The notes under the pieces: model-generated | Databases searched by the model: none | What the model was told of the DNA's origin: nothing | What the model saw: the letters and a program-made list of their open reading frames with translations, nothing else | Shown: one piece after another, positions 43,752 through 51,537 of the stretch | How positions within the stretch are numbered: position 1 is the stretch's first letter | Layout: each line of letters starts with the position of its first letter | From: Acidovorax sp. A1169 | GTDB lineage: Bacteria > Pseudomonadota > Gammaproteobacteria > Burkholderiales > Burkholderiaceae_C | DNA: 64,000 nt | Assembly (NCBI RefSeq): GCF_030704685.1 | Contig: NZ_JAUZDX010000016.1 | Span: 62,001 to 126,000, forward strand | Direction: 5' to 3' | Made by a program: the position numbers and the translations under genes

Positions 43752-45884
43752 ATGCGCAAGCAGGGCCCTGCAGGAGAGCCTTCCGGCAATGCGTCTGGGG
43801 CCGGCCCGAGCGCGGTGGAGAAAGCCTATTCCTGGCGCCTGCACCGCATCCTGGCGCTGTACATCGCCGGGGTGCTCGGTTTTCTGGCCCTCATGACCTG
43901 GGCCGAACACCAGGGGCTGTCGCGCCACTGGATCGGGCCGATCTTTTTGTTCCTCACCGTCATGGTGTACGCCGGCATCGGCGTCTATGGCCGCACCTCG
44001 GACCCGGAGGAATACTATGTGGCCGGGCGGCGCATTCCGCCCATGTACAACGGCATGGCAGCGGCTGCCGACTGGATGAGCGCGGCCTCGTTCATCAGCC
44101 TGTCGGGCGCGCTGTACCTGCAGGGCTTTGCGGGCACGCCCGGCCAGCCCGGCGGGCTGGCCTACCTGCTGGGCTGGACGGGGGGCTTTTGCCTGGTGGC
44201 CATGCTGATCGCGCCGCACCTTCGGGCCATGGGCCTGTACACCGTGCCTGATTTCTTCCACGTGCGCTTTGGCGGGCGCTGGCCGCGCGTGATCGCGGCG
44301 CTGGCCGCCGTGCTGTGCTCGTTCACCTACGTGGTGGCGCAGATCTACGGCGTGGGGCTGATCGCCTCGCGCCTCACGGGGGTGCAGTTCGAGATCGGCA
44401 TCATGCTCGGCCTGGGCGGGGTGCTGCTGTGCTCGTTCCTGGGCGGCATGCGCGCCATCACCTGGACCCAGGTGGCGCAGTATGTGGTGCTGCTGCTGGC
44501 CTTTCTGATCCCCGTGTCCTGGCTGGCCTATAAGCAGCTGGGCAGCCCGCTGGCGCCGTTGGTGTACGGCGCACAGATCACCAAGATCGCGGACCTGGAG
44601 GCGCAACTGCTCGATGCGCCCGCCGAGCAGCAGGTGGTGCAGATCTACCGCCAGCGTGCGCAGGAGTTCGAGGAGCGCCTGAAGGACGTGGAGGCGGCCC
44701 TGGAGCACGAGCGCGAAAAGGGCCGTGAGCGCATCCGCACCCTGCGCGCGCAGAACGCCGACGTGGGCCTGATCGTGCTGGCCAGCCGTGACCTGGCGGC
44801 GCTGCCGCGCGACCCTGCCGCCGCGCGCGAGCGCTGGACGCGCGAGATGCACGAGAACACCGAGCGCGCCCGCCCCCTCGGGGGCCTGCCACAACACAGC
44901 CAGGCCTTTGCGGGCGACCCCGACGGCACGCCCGAGGAGCAGCGCGAGTTCGACCTGAGCCGGCGCAACTTCATGGCGCTGATGTTCTGCCTGATGGTGG
45001 GCACCGCCGGGCTGCCGCACCTGCTCACGCGCTACTACACGTCGCCCACGGTGTCGGGCGCGCGGGCCTCGGTGGGCTGGTCGCTGTTCTTCATCGCCCT
45101 GCTGTACCTGAGTGCGCCGGCGCTCGCGGTGCTGGTGAAGTTCGAGGTCATGCACAACCTGGTGGGCAGCAGCTTTGAGGCGCTGCCCAACTGGATGGCC
45201 CAGTGGGCGCGGGTGGATGGCTCGCTGCTGTCGATCGAGGACGTCAATGGCGACGGCATCGTGCAGTTCGGCGAGATCCGCCTGGGGGCCGACCTGATCA
45301 TGCTGGCCACGCCCGAACTCGGTGGCCTGCCCTACGTGGTCTCGGGCCTGGTGGCGGCGGGCGGGCTGGCGGCGGCGCTGTCCACCGCAGACGGGCTGCT
45401 GCTCACCATCAGCAATGCGCTGGTGCGCGACCTGTACTTCCAGGGCTCCGACCGCGAGGCCTCGCCCGAGCAGCGGGTGATCCTCACCAAGTTCGCACTG
45501 CTGGCGGTGGCGCTGTCGGCAGCCTTCGTCGCGGCGCTCAAGCCGGCCGAGATTTTGCCCATGGTCTCGGCCTCGTTCTCGCTGGCGGCGTCGGCCTTCG
45601 TGCCGGTGATGGTGCTTGGGATCTTCTGGCGCGGCACCACGCGCCAGGGGGCGGTGGCGGGCATGCTGGCGGGCCTGGGCGTGGCGGTGTACTACATGCT
45701 CTCGCATGTGGTGGCCGTGAAGGCACTGCTGCCGGCCTGGCTGCTGGCCGATGGGCTTTGGTTCGGCATCCAGCCCATTTCGGCCGGGGTGTTCGGCGTG
45801 CCGACGGGCTTGCTGGTGGCGCTGGTGGTCAGCCGCATCACACGGCCTGCGCCTGAATTGCCGCGCGTTCGCATGGAGATGTAG
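43752..45884 (+). CDS. Sodium:solute symporter large subunit with coiled-coil and EF-hand-like insert
   Basis: 710 residues, about 13 hydrophobic helices, SSS family of the VC_2705/ActP-like branch. EEYYVAGRRIPPMYNGMAAAADWMSAASFISL is the classic N-terminal motif. Unlike plain ActP (about 550 residues) it carries a charged insert of about 100 residues (roughly 275-375) with coiled-coil character (QQVVQIYRQRAQEFEERLKD, AALEHEREKGRERIRTLRAQ). It also has a canonical EF-hand loop DVNGDGIVQFGE at 497-508, preceding GADLIMLATPELGGLPYVVSG. Transport of acetate or a related acid is by family only. Confidence 0.88.
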   Translation: MRKQGPAGEPSGNASGAGPSAVEKAYSWRLHRILALYIAGVLGFLALMTWAEHQGLSRHWIGPIFLFLTVMVYAGIGVYGRTSDPEEYYVAGRRIPPMYNGMAAAADWMSAASFISLSGALYLQGFAGTPGQPGGLAYLLGWTGGFCLVAMLIAPHLRAMGLYTVPDFFHVRFGGRWPRVIAALAAVLCSFTYVVAQIYGVGLIASRLTGVQFEIGIMLGLGGVLLCSFLGGMRAITWTQVAQYVVLLLAFLIPVSWLAYKQLGSPLAPLVYGAQITKIADLEAQLLDAPAEQQVVQIYRQRAQEFEERLKDVEAALEHEREKGRERIRTLRAQNADVGLIVLASRDLAALPRDPAAARERWTREMHENTERARPLGGLPQHSQAFAGDPDGTPEEQREFDLSRRNFMALMFCLMVGTAGLPHLLTRYYTSPTVSGARASVGWSLFFIALLYLSAPALAVLVKFEVMHNLVGSSFEALPNWMAQWARVDGSLLSIEDVNGDGIVQFGEIRLGADLIMLATPELGGLPYVVSGLVAAGGLAAALSTADGLLLTISNALVRDLYFQGSDREASPEQRVILTKFALLAVALSAAFVAALKPAEILPMVSASFSLAASAFVPVMVLGIFWRGTTRQGAVAGMLAGLGVAVYYMLSHVVAVKALLPAWLLADGLWFGIQPISAGVFGVPTGLLVALVVSRITRPAPELPRVRMEM

Positions 45885-45940
45885 CCACGCGTTGCGCCTG
45901 GCGGCCCTGCCACTCGGAATTCGTCCCTCGACTGGCCTGA

Positions 45941-46052
45941 GAGCGGCTAAAAAAAACTCAGCGAAGCGGTTCTGGCCAGGCGCTGGTCCGCAGGCAGTAC
46001 GTTGGTACGACAAGGCACAGCAACAACGCCAGAAGAGTTTTGTTAGCCGCTC
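45941..46052. repeat. 112-bp inverted-repeat element (MITE-like)
   Basis: The left arm GAGCGGCTAAAAAAAACTC (45941-45959) and right arm GAGTTTTGTTAGCCGCTC (46035-46052) are inverted copies apart from one substitution and one extra A. Further in, TTCTGGC (45970-45976) pairs with GCCAGAA (46028-46034) after a 10-nt insertion on the left. There is no coding capacity and no clear target duplication. It lies in the 317-nt gene-free stretch 45885-46201; nothing else was recognised there apart from the ribosome-binding site of the next gene. Confidence 0.65.
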
Positions 46053-46201
46053 CAAATCGGTACAGGCCGAAGGGGCATGGAAAAACCCGACTTCTCAAGG
46101 GCCCACAAACGTGACACCCTGTAAGCCCGCCCCTATGGGAGGCGGTGAATGGGCTGTGCGCAGTCCGCGATGGGCTATTTCAAAGAATTCGGGGGAGAGT
46201 C

Positions 46202-46747
46202 ATGGTTTTGGTCAAAACGCAGGCGGGGCAGGAAGCGCTCAAGGACCGCCAGGGTGGTTTGACATCGCGGCAGCGCTCCGCCTTCATCCTGTTCGATGGC
46301 AAGCGCTCTACGGGCGAGGTGCTGGCGGCCACGGCGGCCATGGGCATCACGCAGGACGACGTGCAGGCCATGATCGCCCTGGGCCTGCTGGAGCCGCAGT
46401 CCGGCAGCGGCGCAGGCGCTGCCGTGGCTGCTGCAGCCGCCGCCAAGGGCACGGGACAGGCGGTGGCAGCCGCCAATGCCGTGTCGTCGGCCTCGAGCAC
46501 GTCGTACGAAGCCACCGTGGCGATGGAGGCCGTCAAGGGCAGCGGCCGCTCGGACCAGCAGCGCTACACGGATGCCTATCCGATTGCCACGGAACTCACC
46601 GCCGGACTTGGGCTGCGTGGCTTTCGCCTGAACCTGGCGGTGGAGGGAGCTGGCAGCTTCTCAGACCTGGCCGCGCTGGCCCCCAATATCCGCGAGGCGG
46701 TGGGGGACGCCAAGTTTGCGCGCTTCGACAAAGCGCTTTTCGACTAG
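46202..46747 (+). CDS. Uncharacterised two-part protein with Ala-rich linker
   Basis: 181 residues, ATG 46202 with GGGGGAG upstream. The N-terminal part VKTQAGQEALKDRQGGLTSRQRSAFILFDGKRST followed by VLAATAAMGITQDDVQAMIALGLLEPQ looks like a winged-helix or similar small helical domain. A low-complexity Gly/Ala linker spans about 75-105. The C-terminal part YTDAYPIATELTAGLGLRGFRLNLAVEGAGSFSDLAALAPNIREAVG is helical. It has no signal peptide. I do not recognise the family. It ends 50 nt before a bidirectional terminator. Confidence 0.7.
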   Translation: MVLVKTQAGQEALKDRQGGLTSRQRSAFILFDGKRSTGEVLAATAAMGITQDDVQAMIALGLLEPQSGSGAGAAVAAAAAAKGTGQAVAAANAVSSASSTSYEATVAMEAVKGSGRSDQQRYTDAYPIATELTAGLGLRGFRLNLAVEGAGSFSDLAALAPNIREAVGDAKFARFDKALFD

Positions 46748-46797
46748 TGGCGTGGCCTTGGACCTGCCACAGGGCGGTCTGTTGGCTTCACATCCAT

Positions 46798-46825
46798 CAA
46801 AAAAGCGGCCAGAAGGCCGCTTTTG
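46798..46825. terminator. Bidirectional rho-independent terminator
   Basis: AAAAGCGGCC-AGAA-GGCCGCTTTT (46801-46824) with A run before and T run after, lying between the convergent ends of the 181-residue protein gene and the FKBP gene. It can serve both. Confidence 0.88.
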
Positions 46826-46861
46826 TCGTTCCAGCTGTCTCACGGGCAGCGAGGGCAGGGC

Positions 46862-47221
46862 TCAGCGGCCGACCTTGAGCAGTTCCACGTCGAACTTGAG
46901 CGTGGCGTTCGGCGGGATCACGCCGCCGGCGCCGCGCGCGCCGTAGCCCAGGGCTGCGGGGATGATCAGCGTGCGCTGGCCGCCGATCTTCATGCCCTGC
47001 ACGCCTTCGTCCCAGCCCTTGATGACCATGCCGGCACCCAGCGAGAACTCGAAGGGGTCATTGCGGTCGCGGCTGGAGTCGAACTTGGCGCCTTGTTCGC
47101 CGTTGTTGTAGAGCCAGCCGGTGTAGTGCACCGATACGTTCTGGCCCTTGGTGGCTTCTGTGCCTTCGCCTGCGGTGGTGTCTTCGTACTGCAGGCCGGA
47201 TGCGGTGGTGGTGAACGCCAT
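46862..47221 (-). CDS. FKBP-type peptidyl-prolyl cis-trans isomerase
   Basis: 119-residue single-domain FKBP without signal peptide, so cytoplasmic. The consensus fold is complete: GQNVSVHYTGWLYNNGEQGAKFDSS, DPFEFSLGAGMVIKGWDEGV, GMKIGGQRTLIIPAALGYGARG and GVIPPNATLKFDVELLKV. Active-site aromatics Tyr33, Phe47, Trp70 and Tyr93-type residues are present. AAGGA precedes ATG 47221. It stands between a terminator and the HxlR gene. Confidence 0.94.
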   Translation of the reverse strand: MAFTTTASGLQYEDTTAGEGTEATKGQNVSVHYTGWLYNNGEQGAKFDSSRDRNDPFEFSLGAGMVIKGWDEGVQGMKIGGQRTLIIPAALGYGARGAGGVIPPNATLKFDVELLKVGR

Positions 47222-47333
47222 GAAAATCCTTGTTTGCTATGGAGTTGGTAGCGAAATACCGTTGTATTGCAACGAAAAAACGCCGGTTGAAAGGTGTTGG
47301 TGGAGGGCGCGGGCCCTGCAGAACGGCCTGATT

Positions 47334-47648
47334 TTACGCGGCGGGCTTCTTCACGCGGCTGGCCACCCAGCGCGTGGCAAAGGCCTGCACGTCGCTCAGG
47401 CGCTTGAGCAGGTCTGTGCCCGAGGGGGTGACGGTGTAGCCGTCGCTGCCGTGGTCGACCAGGCCGGCCTCGCGCAGTTCCTTGATGCGGGTGTTGAGCG
47501 TGTTGGGGGTGATGCCGCCCACGCTGTCCTGCAGCAGCCGGAAGGTCTGGGGGTGTCCGTCACGCAGGGCCCACAGCACACGCAGCGCATAGCGGCATTC
47601 CAGCCGCTCGAACAGCTGGTTGATGGCGAAATTTTCCTTGGAGCTCAT
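47334..47648 (-). CDS. HxlR-family transcriptional regulator
   Basis: 104-residue winged-helix protein starting at ATG 47648 behind GAGGAG. ALRVLWALRDGHPQTFRLLQDSVGGITPNTLNTRIKEL is the helix-turn-helix, followed by the wing LVDHGSDGYTVTPSGTDLLKRLSDVQAFATRWV. The typical N-terminal Cys is present in RLECRYALRVLW. The sequence is somewhat shorter than average HxlR. It lies 112 nt upstream of the FKBP gene on the same strand. Targets are unknown. Confidence 0.82.
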   Translation of the reverse strand: MSSKENFAINQLFERLECRYALRVLWALRDGHPQTFRLLQDSVGGITPNTLNTRIKELREAGLVDHGSDGYTVTPSGTDLLKRLSDVQAFATRWVASRVKKPAA

Positions 47649-47942
47649 GCAAGCTTCTCCTCGCGCGGTGTGTATGGAAAACAGTGGCGGCCCGCCGGAC
47701 ACTGCCCGCAAGACGCTGTCAATATAGCTTGGAAACGATCTTGCTACAAGTTTAATAGCTCTGAACGCAGCACTGATATGCGCCAACTCCCTTATTCAAG
47801 GGTCTTTTTTGCGAAGTGTTGCGGTGCTGCCACGGCGGGGTGGAGCAGGTAGCATTCCGGCCATCGAGGCGCGCTGCCTTGCGAGGCATCCATGGAACAC
47901 TAGTCCACTGAAACCGAGAAATCGGCTCACCCTTCCGGCCGG

Positions 47943-48600
47943 GGTGGCACCATCTGCTGGCTGTCCGATCTGGCGCGCTGGGCGCGCAGCATTGCCGGGG
48001 CGCTGCGCCCGGGCGGGCGTTTCGTCTTCGTGGAGTTCCTCCCCGCCGCCCTGGTCTTCGACCCGCAGTGGCGGGCCCTCTACGACTACTTCAACGAGGT
48101 ACCGGTGCACGAGGCCGGGTTGGGCGACTACGTGGGCGAGACGCAGAAGGCGCGCGAAGGGCAGGAAGCAGCGGCGCCTGAGGTTTTCGTCAACCCCCAC
48201 CCCAGCCACGAGTTCGCCTGGGGCGTTGGCCGCGTGGTGACGGCGCTGCTGGCGGCGGGTCTGCAGGTCGAAGGGGTCGAGGAGTACCCCTAGGAGGCTG
48301 TCGGACTTGGAGCGTCAAAAGCGAAAATCGGCCTCAGCGAGGACAGTTTTTGCCGGATTTGCAGCCCCATAGCCAGGCTATGGGGCAAAAAGGCGGTGAA
48401 AAATGGACCGCTGCGGCCGATTTGCAGCCGACGATTTCCAAGTCCGACAGCCTCCTCGACGAACGGCTGGCGCTCCTTCGAGGGCATGCAGGACCTGGGC
48501 GGGCGGCGTTGGGGCATGCCGGCCGGCATGGCGCGCATGCCGCTGATGTACTCCTTGGTGCCGCGCAAGGCACCCGAGGGCACGTCGCCCGCTTCCTGAT
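47943..48600 (+). pseudogene. Class I SAM-dependent methyltransferase remnant, truncated and interrupted
   Basis: Two pieces of one methyltransferase. The first (47943-48291) reads GTICWLSDLARWARSIAGAL, RPGGRFVFVEF, YDYFNEVPVHEAGLGDYV, NPHPSHEFAWGVGRVVTALLAAGL and ends VEEYP followed by a stop. The second (48457-48600) continues NGWRSFEGMQDLGGRRWGMP...PLMYSLVPRK. In the family these join as EYPxxNGW. The pieces are separated by a 165-nt inverted-repeat element (a multiple of 3), and both are in the same frame. The N-terminal half with the SAM-binding GxGxG motif is missing: the upstream DNA is the HxlR promoter region. It is therefore a dead gene. Confidence 0.8.
48292..48456. repeat. 165-bp MITE-like element with perfect 20-bp terminal inverted repeats
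   Basis: AGGAGGCTGTCGGACTTGGA (48292-48311) is the exact reverse complement of TCCAAGTCCGACAGCCTCCT (48437-48456). An inner perfect palindrome CCCCATAGCC-A-GGCTATGGGG (48365-48385) sits between. It has no coding capacity. Removing exactly this interval joins the two methyltransferase pieces in frame. No target-site duplication is evident. It is probably a non-autonomous relic mobilised by a transposase elsewhere in the genome. Confidence 0.75.
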
Positions 48601-48682
48601 TGTCCGGGTTTGCAAGGACGGCCGCCCCTGCGCACCGGCCAGCGCCTGCGGGCACGGTCGGAACCGTTTATCGTCCTCACCC

Positions 48683-49933
48683 ATGAATGCTTCCCTGAAT
48701 CCCTCTTCGTCTTCCTCGGCATCCGAATCCGCTGCCTCTGCTTCCACTGCGCCCCTGCCCCTGGCCGGCCTGCGTGTGGTGGAGTTCACCCACATGGTCA
48801 TGGGCCCCACCTGCGGCATGGTGCTGGCCGACCTGGGCGCCGAGGTCATCAAGGTCGAGCCGGTGGACGGCGACCGCACGCGCCACCTGCTGGGCGCGGG
48901 GGCTGGCTTCTTCCCCATGTTCAACCGCAACAAGAAGAGCATTGCGCTGGACCTGCGCAAACCCGAAGGGCTGGAGGTGGCGATCCGCCTGGCCTCGTCG
49001 GCCGACGTGGTGGCGCAGAACTTCAAGCCCGGGGTGATGGCCAAGTATGGCCTCGACTATGCTGCGCTCTCGCGCCTGAACGATCGCCTGGTGTATGTGA
49101 ACCACGCGGGCTTCCTGCCCGGCCCCTACGAGCACCGCACCGCGCTGGACGAGGTGGTGCAGATGATGGGCGGCCTGGCCTACATGACGGGGCGCCCCGG
49201 GGACCCCCTGCGCGCGGGCAGCAGCGTCAACGACATCATGGGCGGCATGTTCGGTGCCATCGGCGCCATGGCCGCGCTGATGCAGCGCGCGGCCACCGGG
49301 CGCGGGCAGGAGGTGGACTCGGCCCTGTTCGAGAACAATGTCTTCCTGGTCGGCCAGCACATGATGCAGTACGCGGTGACGGGCCAGCCCGCCGCGCCCA
49401 TGCCCGACCGCATCTCATCCTGGGCGGTGTACGACGTGTTCAGCGTGAAGGACGGCGGGCAGATCTTCTTGGCCGCCGTGAGCGATGCGCAGTGGGTCAC
49501 CTTCTGCGATGCCATGGGCTATGCCGACTTCAAGGCCGACCCAGGCCTTGCCACCAACAATGAGCGTGTGCGCGCCCGTGCCACGCTGCTGCCCGAGCTG
49601 CGCCTGCGACTGGCGCTGCACACGGCCGAGGAGCTGTCGGCCATCTTCGAGCAGCATGGCCTGCCATTCGCGCCCATCATGCGGCCCGAGCAGTTGTTCG
49701 ACGACCCGCACCTGAACGCCACGGGTGGCCTGGCCGACATCACGCTGCCCGATGGCGAGCTTGCCGGCAGCACGGCGCGCGTGACGTTGATGCCGCTGCG
49801 CATGGACGGCCAGCGCATGGCTGTGCGCACGGACCCACCAACGCTGGGCCAGCACACGGCCGAACTGCTTGCCGGCCTGGGCTACACCGCCGACCAGGTA
49901 CAGGCATTGCAGGCGGCCGCCGCCGTGGCCTGA
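48683..49933 (+). CDS. CaiB/BaiF-family (class III) CoA transferase
   Basis: Moves CoA between carboxylic acids. 416 residues from ATG 48683, which gives a Ser/Ala-rich N-terminal extension before PLAGLRVVEFTHMVMGPTCGMVLADLGAEVIKVEPVDGDRTR. The catalytic Asp156 lies in YEHRTALDEVVQMMGG. ALFENNVFLVGQHMMQYAVTG and GLPFAPIMRPEQLFDDPHL are conserved downstream. It is followed by a possible truncated exported-protein frame. The acyl substrate is not known. It shows no operon link to the methyltransferase relic upstream. Confidence 0.92.
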   Translation: MNASLNPSSSSSASESAASASTAPLPLAGLRVVEFTHMVMGPTCGMVLADLGAEVIKVEPVDGDRTRHLLGAGAGFFPMFNRNKKSIALDLRKPEGLEVAIRLASSADVVAQNFKPGVMAKYGLDYAALSRLNDRLVYVNHAGFLPGPYEHRTALDEVVQMMGGLAYMTGRPGDPLRAGSSVNDIMGGMFGAIGAMAALMQRAATGRGQEVDSALFENNVFLVGQHMMQYAVTGQPAAPMPDRISSWAVYDVFSVKDGGQIFLAAVSDAQWVTFCDAMGYADFKADPGLATNNERVRARATLLPELRLRLALHTAEELSAIFEQHGLPFAPIMRPEQLFDDPHLNATGGLADITLPDGELAGSTARVTLMPLRMDGQRMAVRTDPPTLGQHTAELLAGLGYTADQVQALQAAAAVA

Positions 49934-50014
49934 TTTTCCACCCCCTGCCTGGCGGCATGAGCGCAGCGGACGTCTGCGCGGTGCCCGGCGGTTCTCCCCC
50001 TCAGGAGACAAACC

Positions 50015-50128
50015 ATGAACGCACTTTCTTCCACCACCCGCCGAGGCGCCCTGGCCTTGGGCCTCATGTACAGCGAACTGGCGCGCACGGCGCAGGCGGT
50101 GAAGAACGCGAACGTAACCATGGATTGA
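50015..50128 (+). CDS. 37-codon frame, probable remnant of an exported-protein gene
   Basis: ATG 50015 behind AGGAGACAAACC, ending in TGA at 50126. The product begins MNALSSTTRRGALALGLMY and has the twin-arginine/hydrophobic look of a signal peptide, but no mature protein follows. It may be the 5' end of a deleted substrate-binding protein gene (these often follow CaiB genes), or a chance frame. Nothing else was seen between 49934 and the Fur-box dyad. Confidence 0.35.
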   Translation: MNALSSTTRRGALALGLMYSELARTAQAVKNANVTMD

Positions 50129-50236
50129 AGTGAAACCACCTTGCGCAGTCGCTTCGCGGCTTCGCCCTGGAGGGCAAGCGCCGGCAGGGCAGGGGGTTGC
50201 CATGTCCCGGCAGCTTCCCGAGGTAAAGATGGTTTA

Positions 50237-50255
50237 AATGCAAATGGTTGTCATT
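50237..50255 (+). promoter_or_regulatory. Fur-box-like dyad ahead of the PepSY-DUF2271-ApbE operon
   Basis: AATGCAAAT-G-GTTGTCATT is a 19-nt dyad (6 of 9 pairs); its 7-1-7 core TGCAAATGGTTGTCA matches Fur at 10 of 14 positions. It lies in an A+T-rich spot about 75 nt before the PepSY start, the right distance for a promoter-overlapping operator. Confidence 0.6.
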
Positions 50256-50327
50256 CTCTTCAACTAGAATCCTGGTTTCGCATCCCCGCGCGACGTCTTT
50301 CGGCGTGTTGCGCGCACCCCTCCAGGA

Positions 50328-50960
50328 ATGACCAAACCACAGGACAACCGGCGCCGGTCTTACTGGCTCAAGACGCTGCACGAATGGCATTGGGTCAGCT
50401 CGGCCATGTGCCTCATTGGCATGCTGCTGTTTGCCGTCACGGGCTTCACGCTCAACCACGCCGGGCAGATCGAGTCCAAGCCCAAGGTGGTGAGCCAGCA
50501 GGCCACCGTGCCCGATGCGCTGCTGACCACGCTAAAGGCCTTGCCGCCGCCGCCGAAAGACCGCGCCCCGCTGCCCGAGGCCTTGCAGGCCTGGGCGCGC
50601 ACGCAGTGGTCGCTGGACACGGCGGGCCGCGACGCCGAGTGGTCGGCCGATGAAATCTATGTCTCGCTGCCGCGCCCCGGCGGCGATGCTTGGCTGCGCG
50701 TGAACCTGGCCGATGGCGAGGCCGAGTACGAGCGCACCGACCGCGGCTGGATCTCCTACCTCAACGACCTGCACAAGGGCCGCAACACCGGTGCCGCCTG
50801 GAGCTGGTTCATCGATATCTTCGCTGCCGCCTGCCTGGTGTTCACCGTCACCGGCCTGTTCATCCTGAAGATGCACGCGGGCAACCGCCCCTTCACCTGG
50901 CCCATGGTGGGCATGGGGCTGGTGATCCCGGTGGTGTTGGCACTCCTGTTTATCCACTGA
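50328..50960 (+). CDS. PepSY-associated inner-membrane protein
   Basis: 210 residues, two hydrophobic segments at the N-terminus and middle (SSAMCLIGMLLFAVTGFTL, WSWFIDIFAAACLVFTVTGLFIL) and a third at the C-terminus (MVGMGLVIPVVLALLFI). His residues HEWHW and NDLHKGR sit at helix ends as potential haem ligands, and a periplasmic PepSY-like loop (DEIYVSLPRPGGDAWLRVNLADGEAEYERT) lies between. It is shorter than the two siderophore-operon PepSY proteins. It heads a five-gene operon with DUF2271, DUF4198, ApbE and a flavodoxin-type reductase, so an electron-carrying membrane role is likely. Confidence 0.85.
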   Translation: MTKPQDNRRRSYWLKTLHEWHWVSSAMCLIGMLLFAVTGFTLNHAGQIESKPKVVSQQATVPDALLTTLKALPPPPKDRAPLPEALQAWARTQWSLDTAGRDAEWSADEIYVSLPRPGGDAWLRVNLADGEAEYERTDRGWISYLNDLHKGRNTGAAWSWFIDIFAAACLVFTVTGLFILKMHAGNRPFTWPMVGMGLVIPVVLALLFIH

Positions 50961-50977
50961 ACCGAAAGAAGAAAAGA

Positions 50978-51508
50978 ATGCCTGTGACAAAGCATTTGCA
51001 CCTGCGCTACAGCATCGCGCTGGGCGCATGCCTGGGTGCCCCGGCGTTTGCCGCTGGCCTGGGCGTGGGCGTGGAGATCCCGCGCCTGGACGTGGCCGAG
51101 TACCACCGCCCCTACGTGGCGATGTGGGTCGAGCGTGCCGACAACTCGGTGGCATCGACCCTGGCCGTCTGGTACGACGTGAAGATGAAGAACGAAGAGG
51201 GCGCCAAGTGGCTCAAGGACCTGCGCCAGTGGTGGCGCCGCACGGGCCGTGACCTGGCCGTGCCCATCGACGGCGTGACCAGCCCCACGCGCCCCGTGGG
51301 CAAGCACCAGGTCGCTTTCAACGAAGGCACCAAGCAACTGGCCACACTGCCCGCCGGCAGCTACAAGCTGGTGGTCGAGGCCTCGCGCGAGGTCGGTGGC
51401 CGCGAGCTGGTGACGATTCCCTTCACCTGGCCCACCACCAAGGCCCAGCAGTTGAGTGCCAAGGGCAGCAGCGAGCTCGGTGAGGTCACCCTCGACCTCA
51501 AGCCCTGA
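50978..51508 (+). CDS. DUF2271-family exported protein, candidate ApbE flavinylation substrate
   Basis: 176 residues from ATG 50978; the signal peptide ends ...APAFAAG. The mature domain has VEIPRLDVAEYHRPYVAMWVE, WYDVKMKNEEGAKWLKDLRQWW and C-terminal GRELVTIPFTWP, matching DUF2271. At 98-104 it reads DGVTSPT, which resembles the ApbE target consensus D-x-x-(S/T)-G-A-(T/S); Thr104 would be the FMN acceptor, but the central residues are Ser-Pro rather than Gly-Ala. It lies 17 nt after the PepSY gene. The carrier role is inference from the motif and the apbE two genes downstream. Confidence 0.82.
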   Translation: MPVTKHLHLRYSIALGACLGAPAFAAGLGVGVEIPRLDVAEYHRPYVAMWVERADNSVASTLAVWYDVKMKNEEGAKWLKDLRQWWRRTGRDLAVPIDGVTSPTRPVGKHQVAFNEGTKQLATLPAGSYKLVVEASREVGGRELVTIPFTWPTTKAQQLSAKGSSELGEVTLDLKP

Positions 51509-51537
51509 CACCTTTAACGAATACCCGGAGTACCTTC

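Noticed and set aside
43623..46055. An 810-codon minus-strand frame opposite the symporter genes
   Set aside because: Its composition is that of a shadow frame and the + strand frames have clear family motifs throughout.
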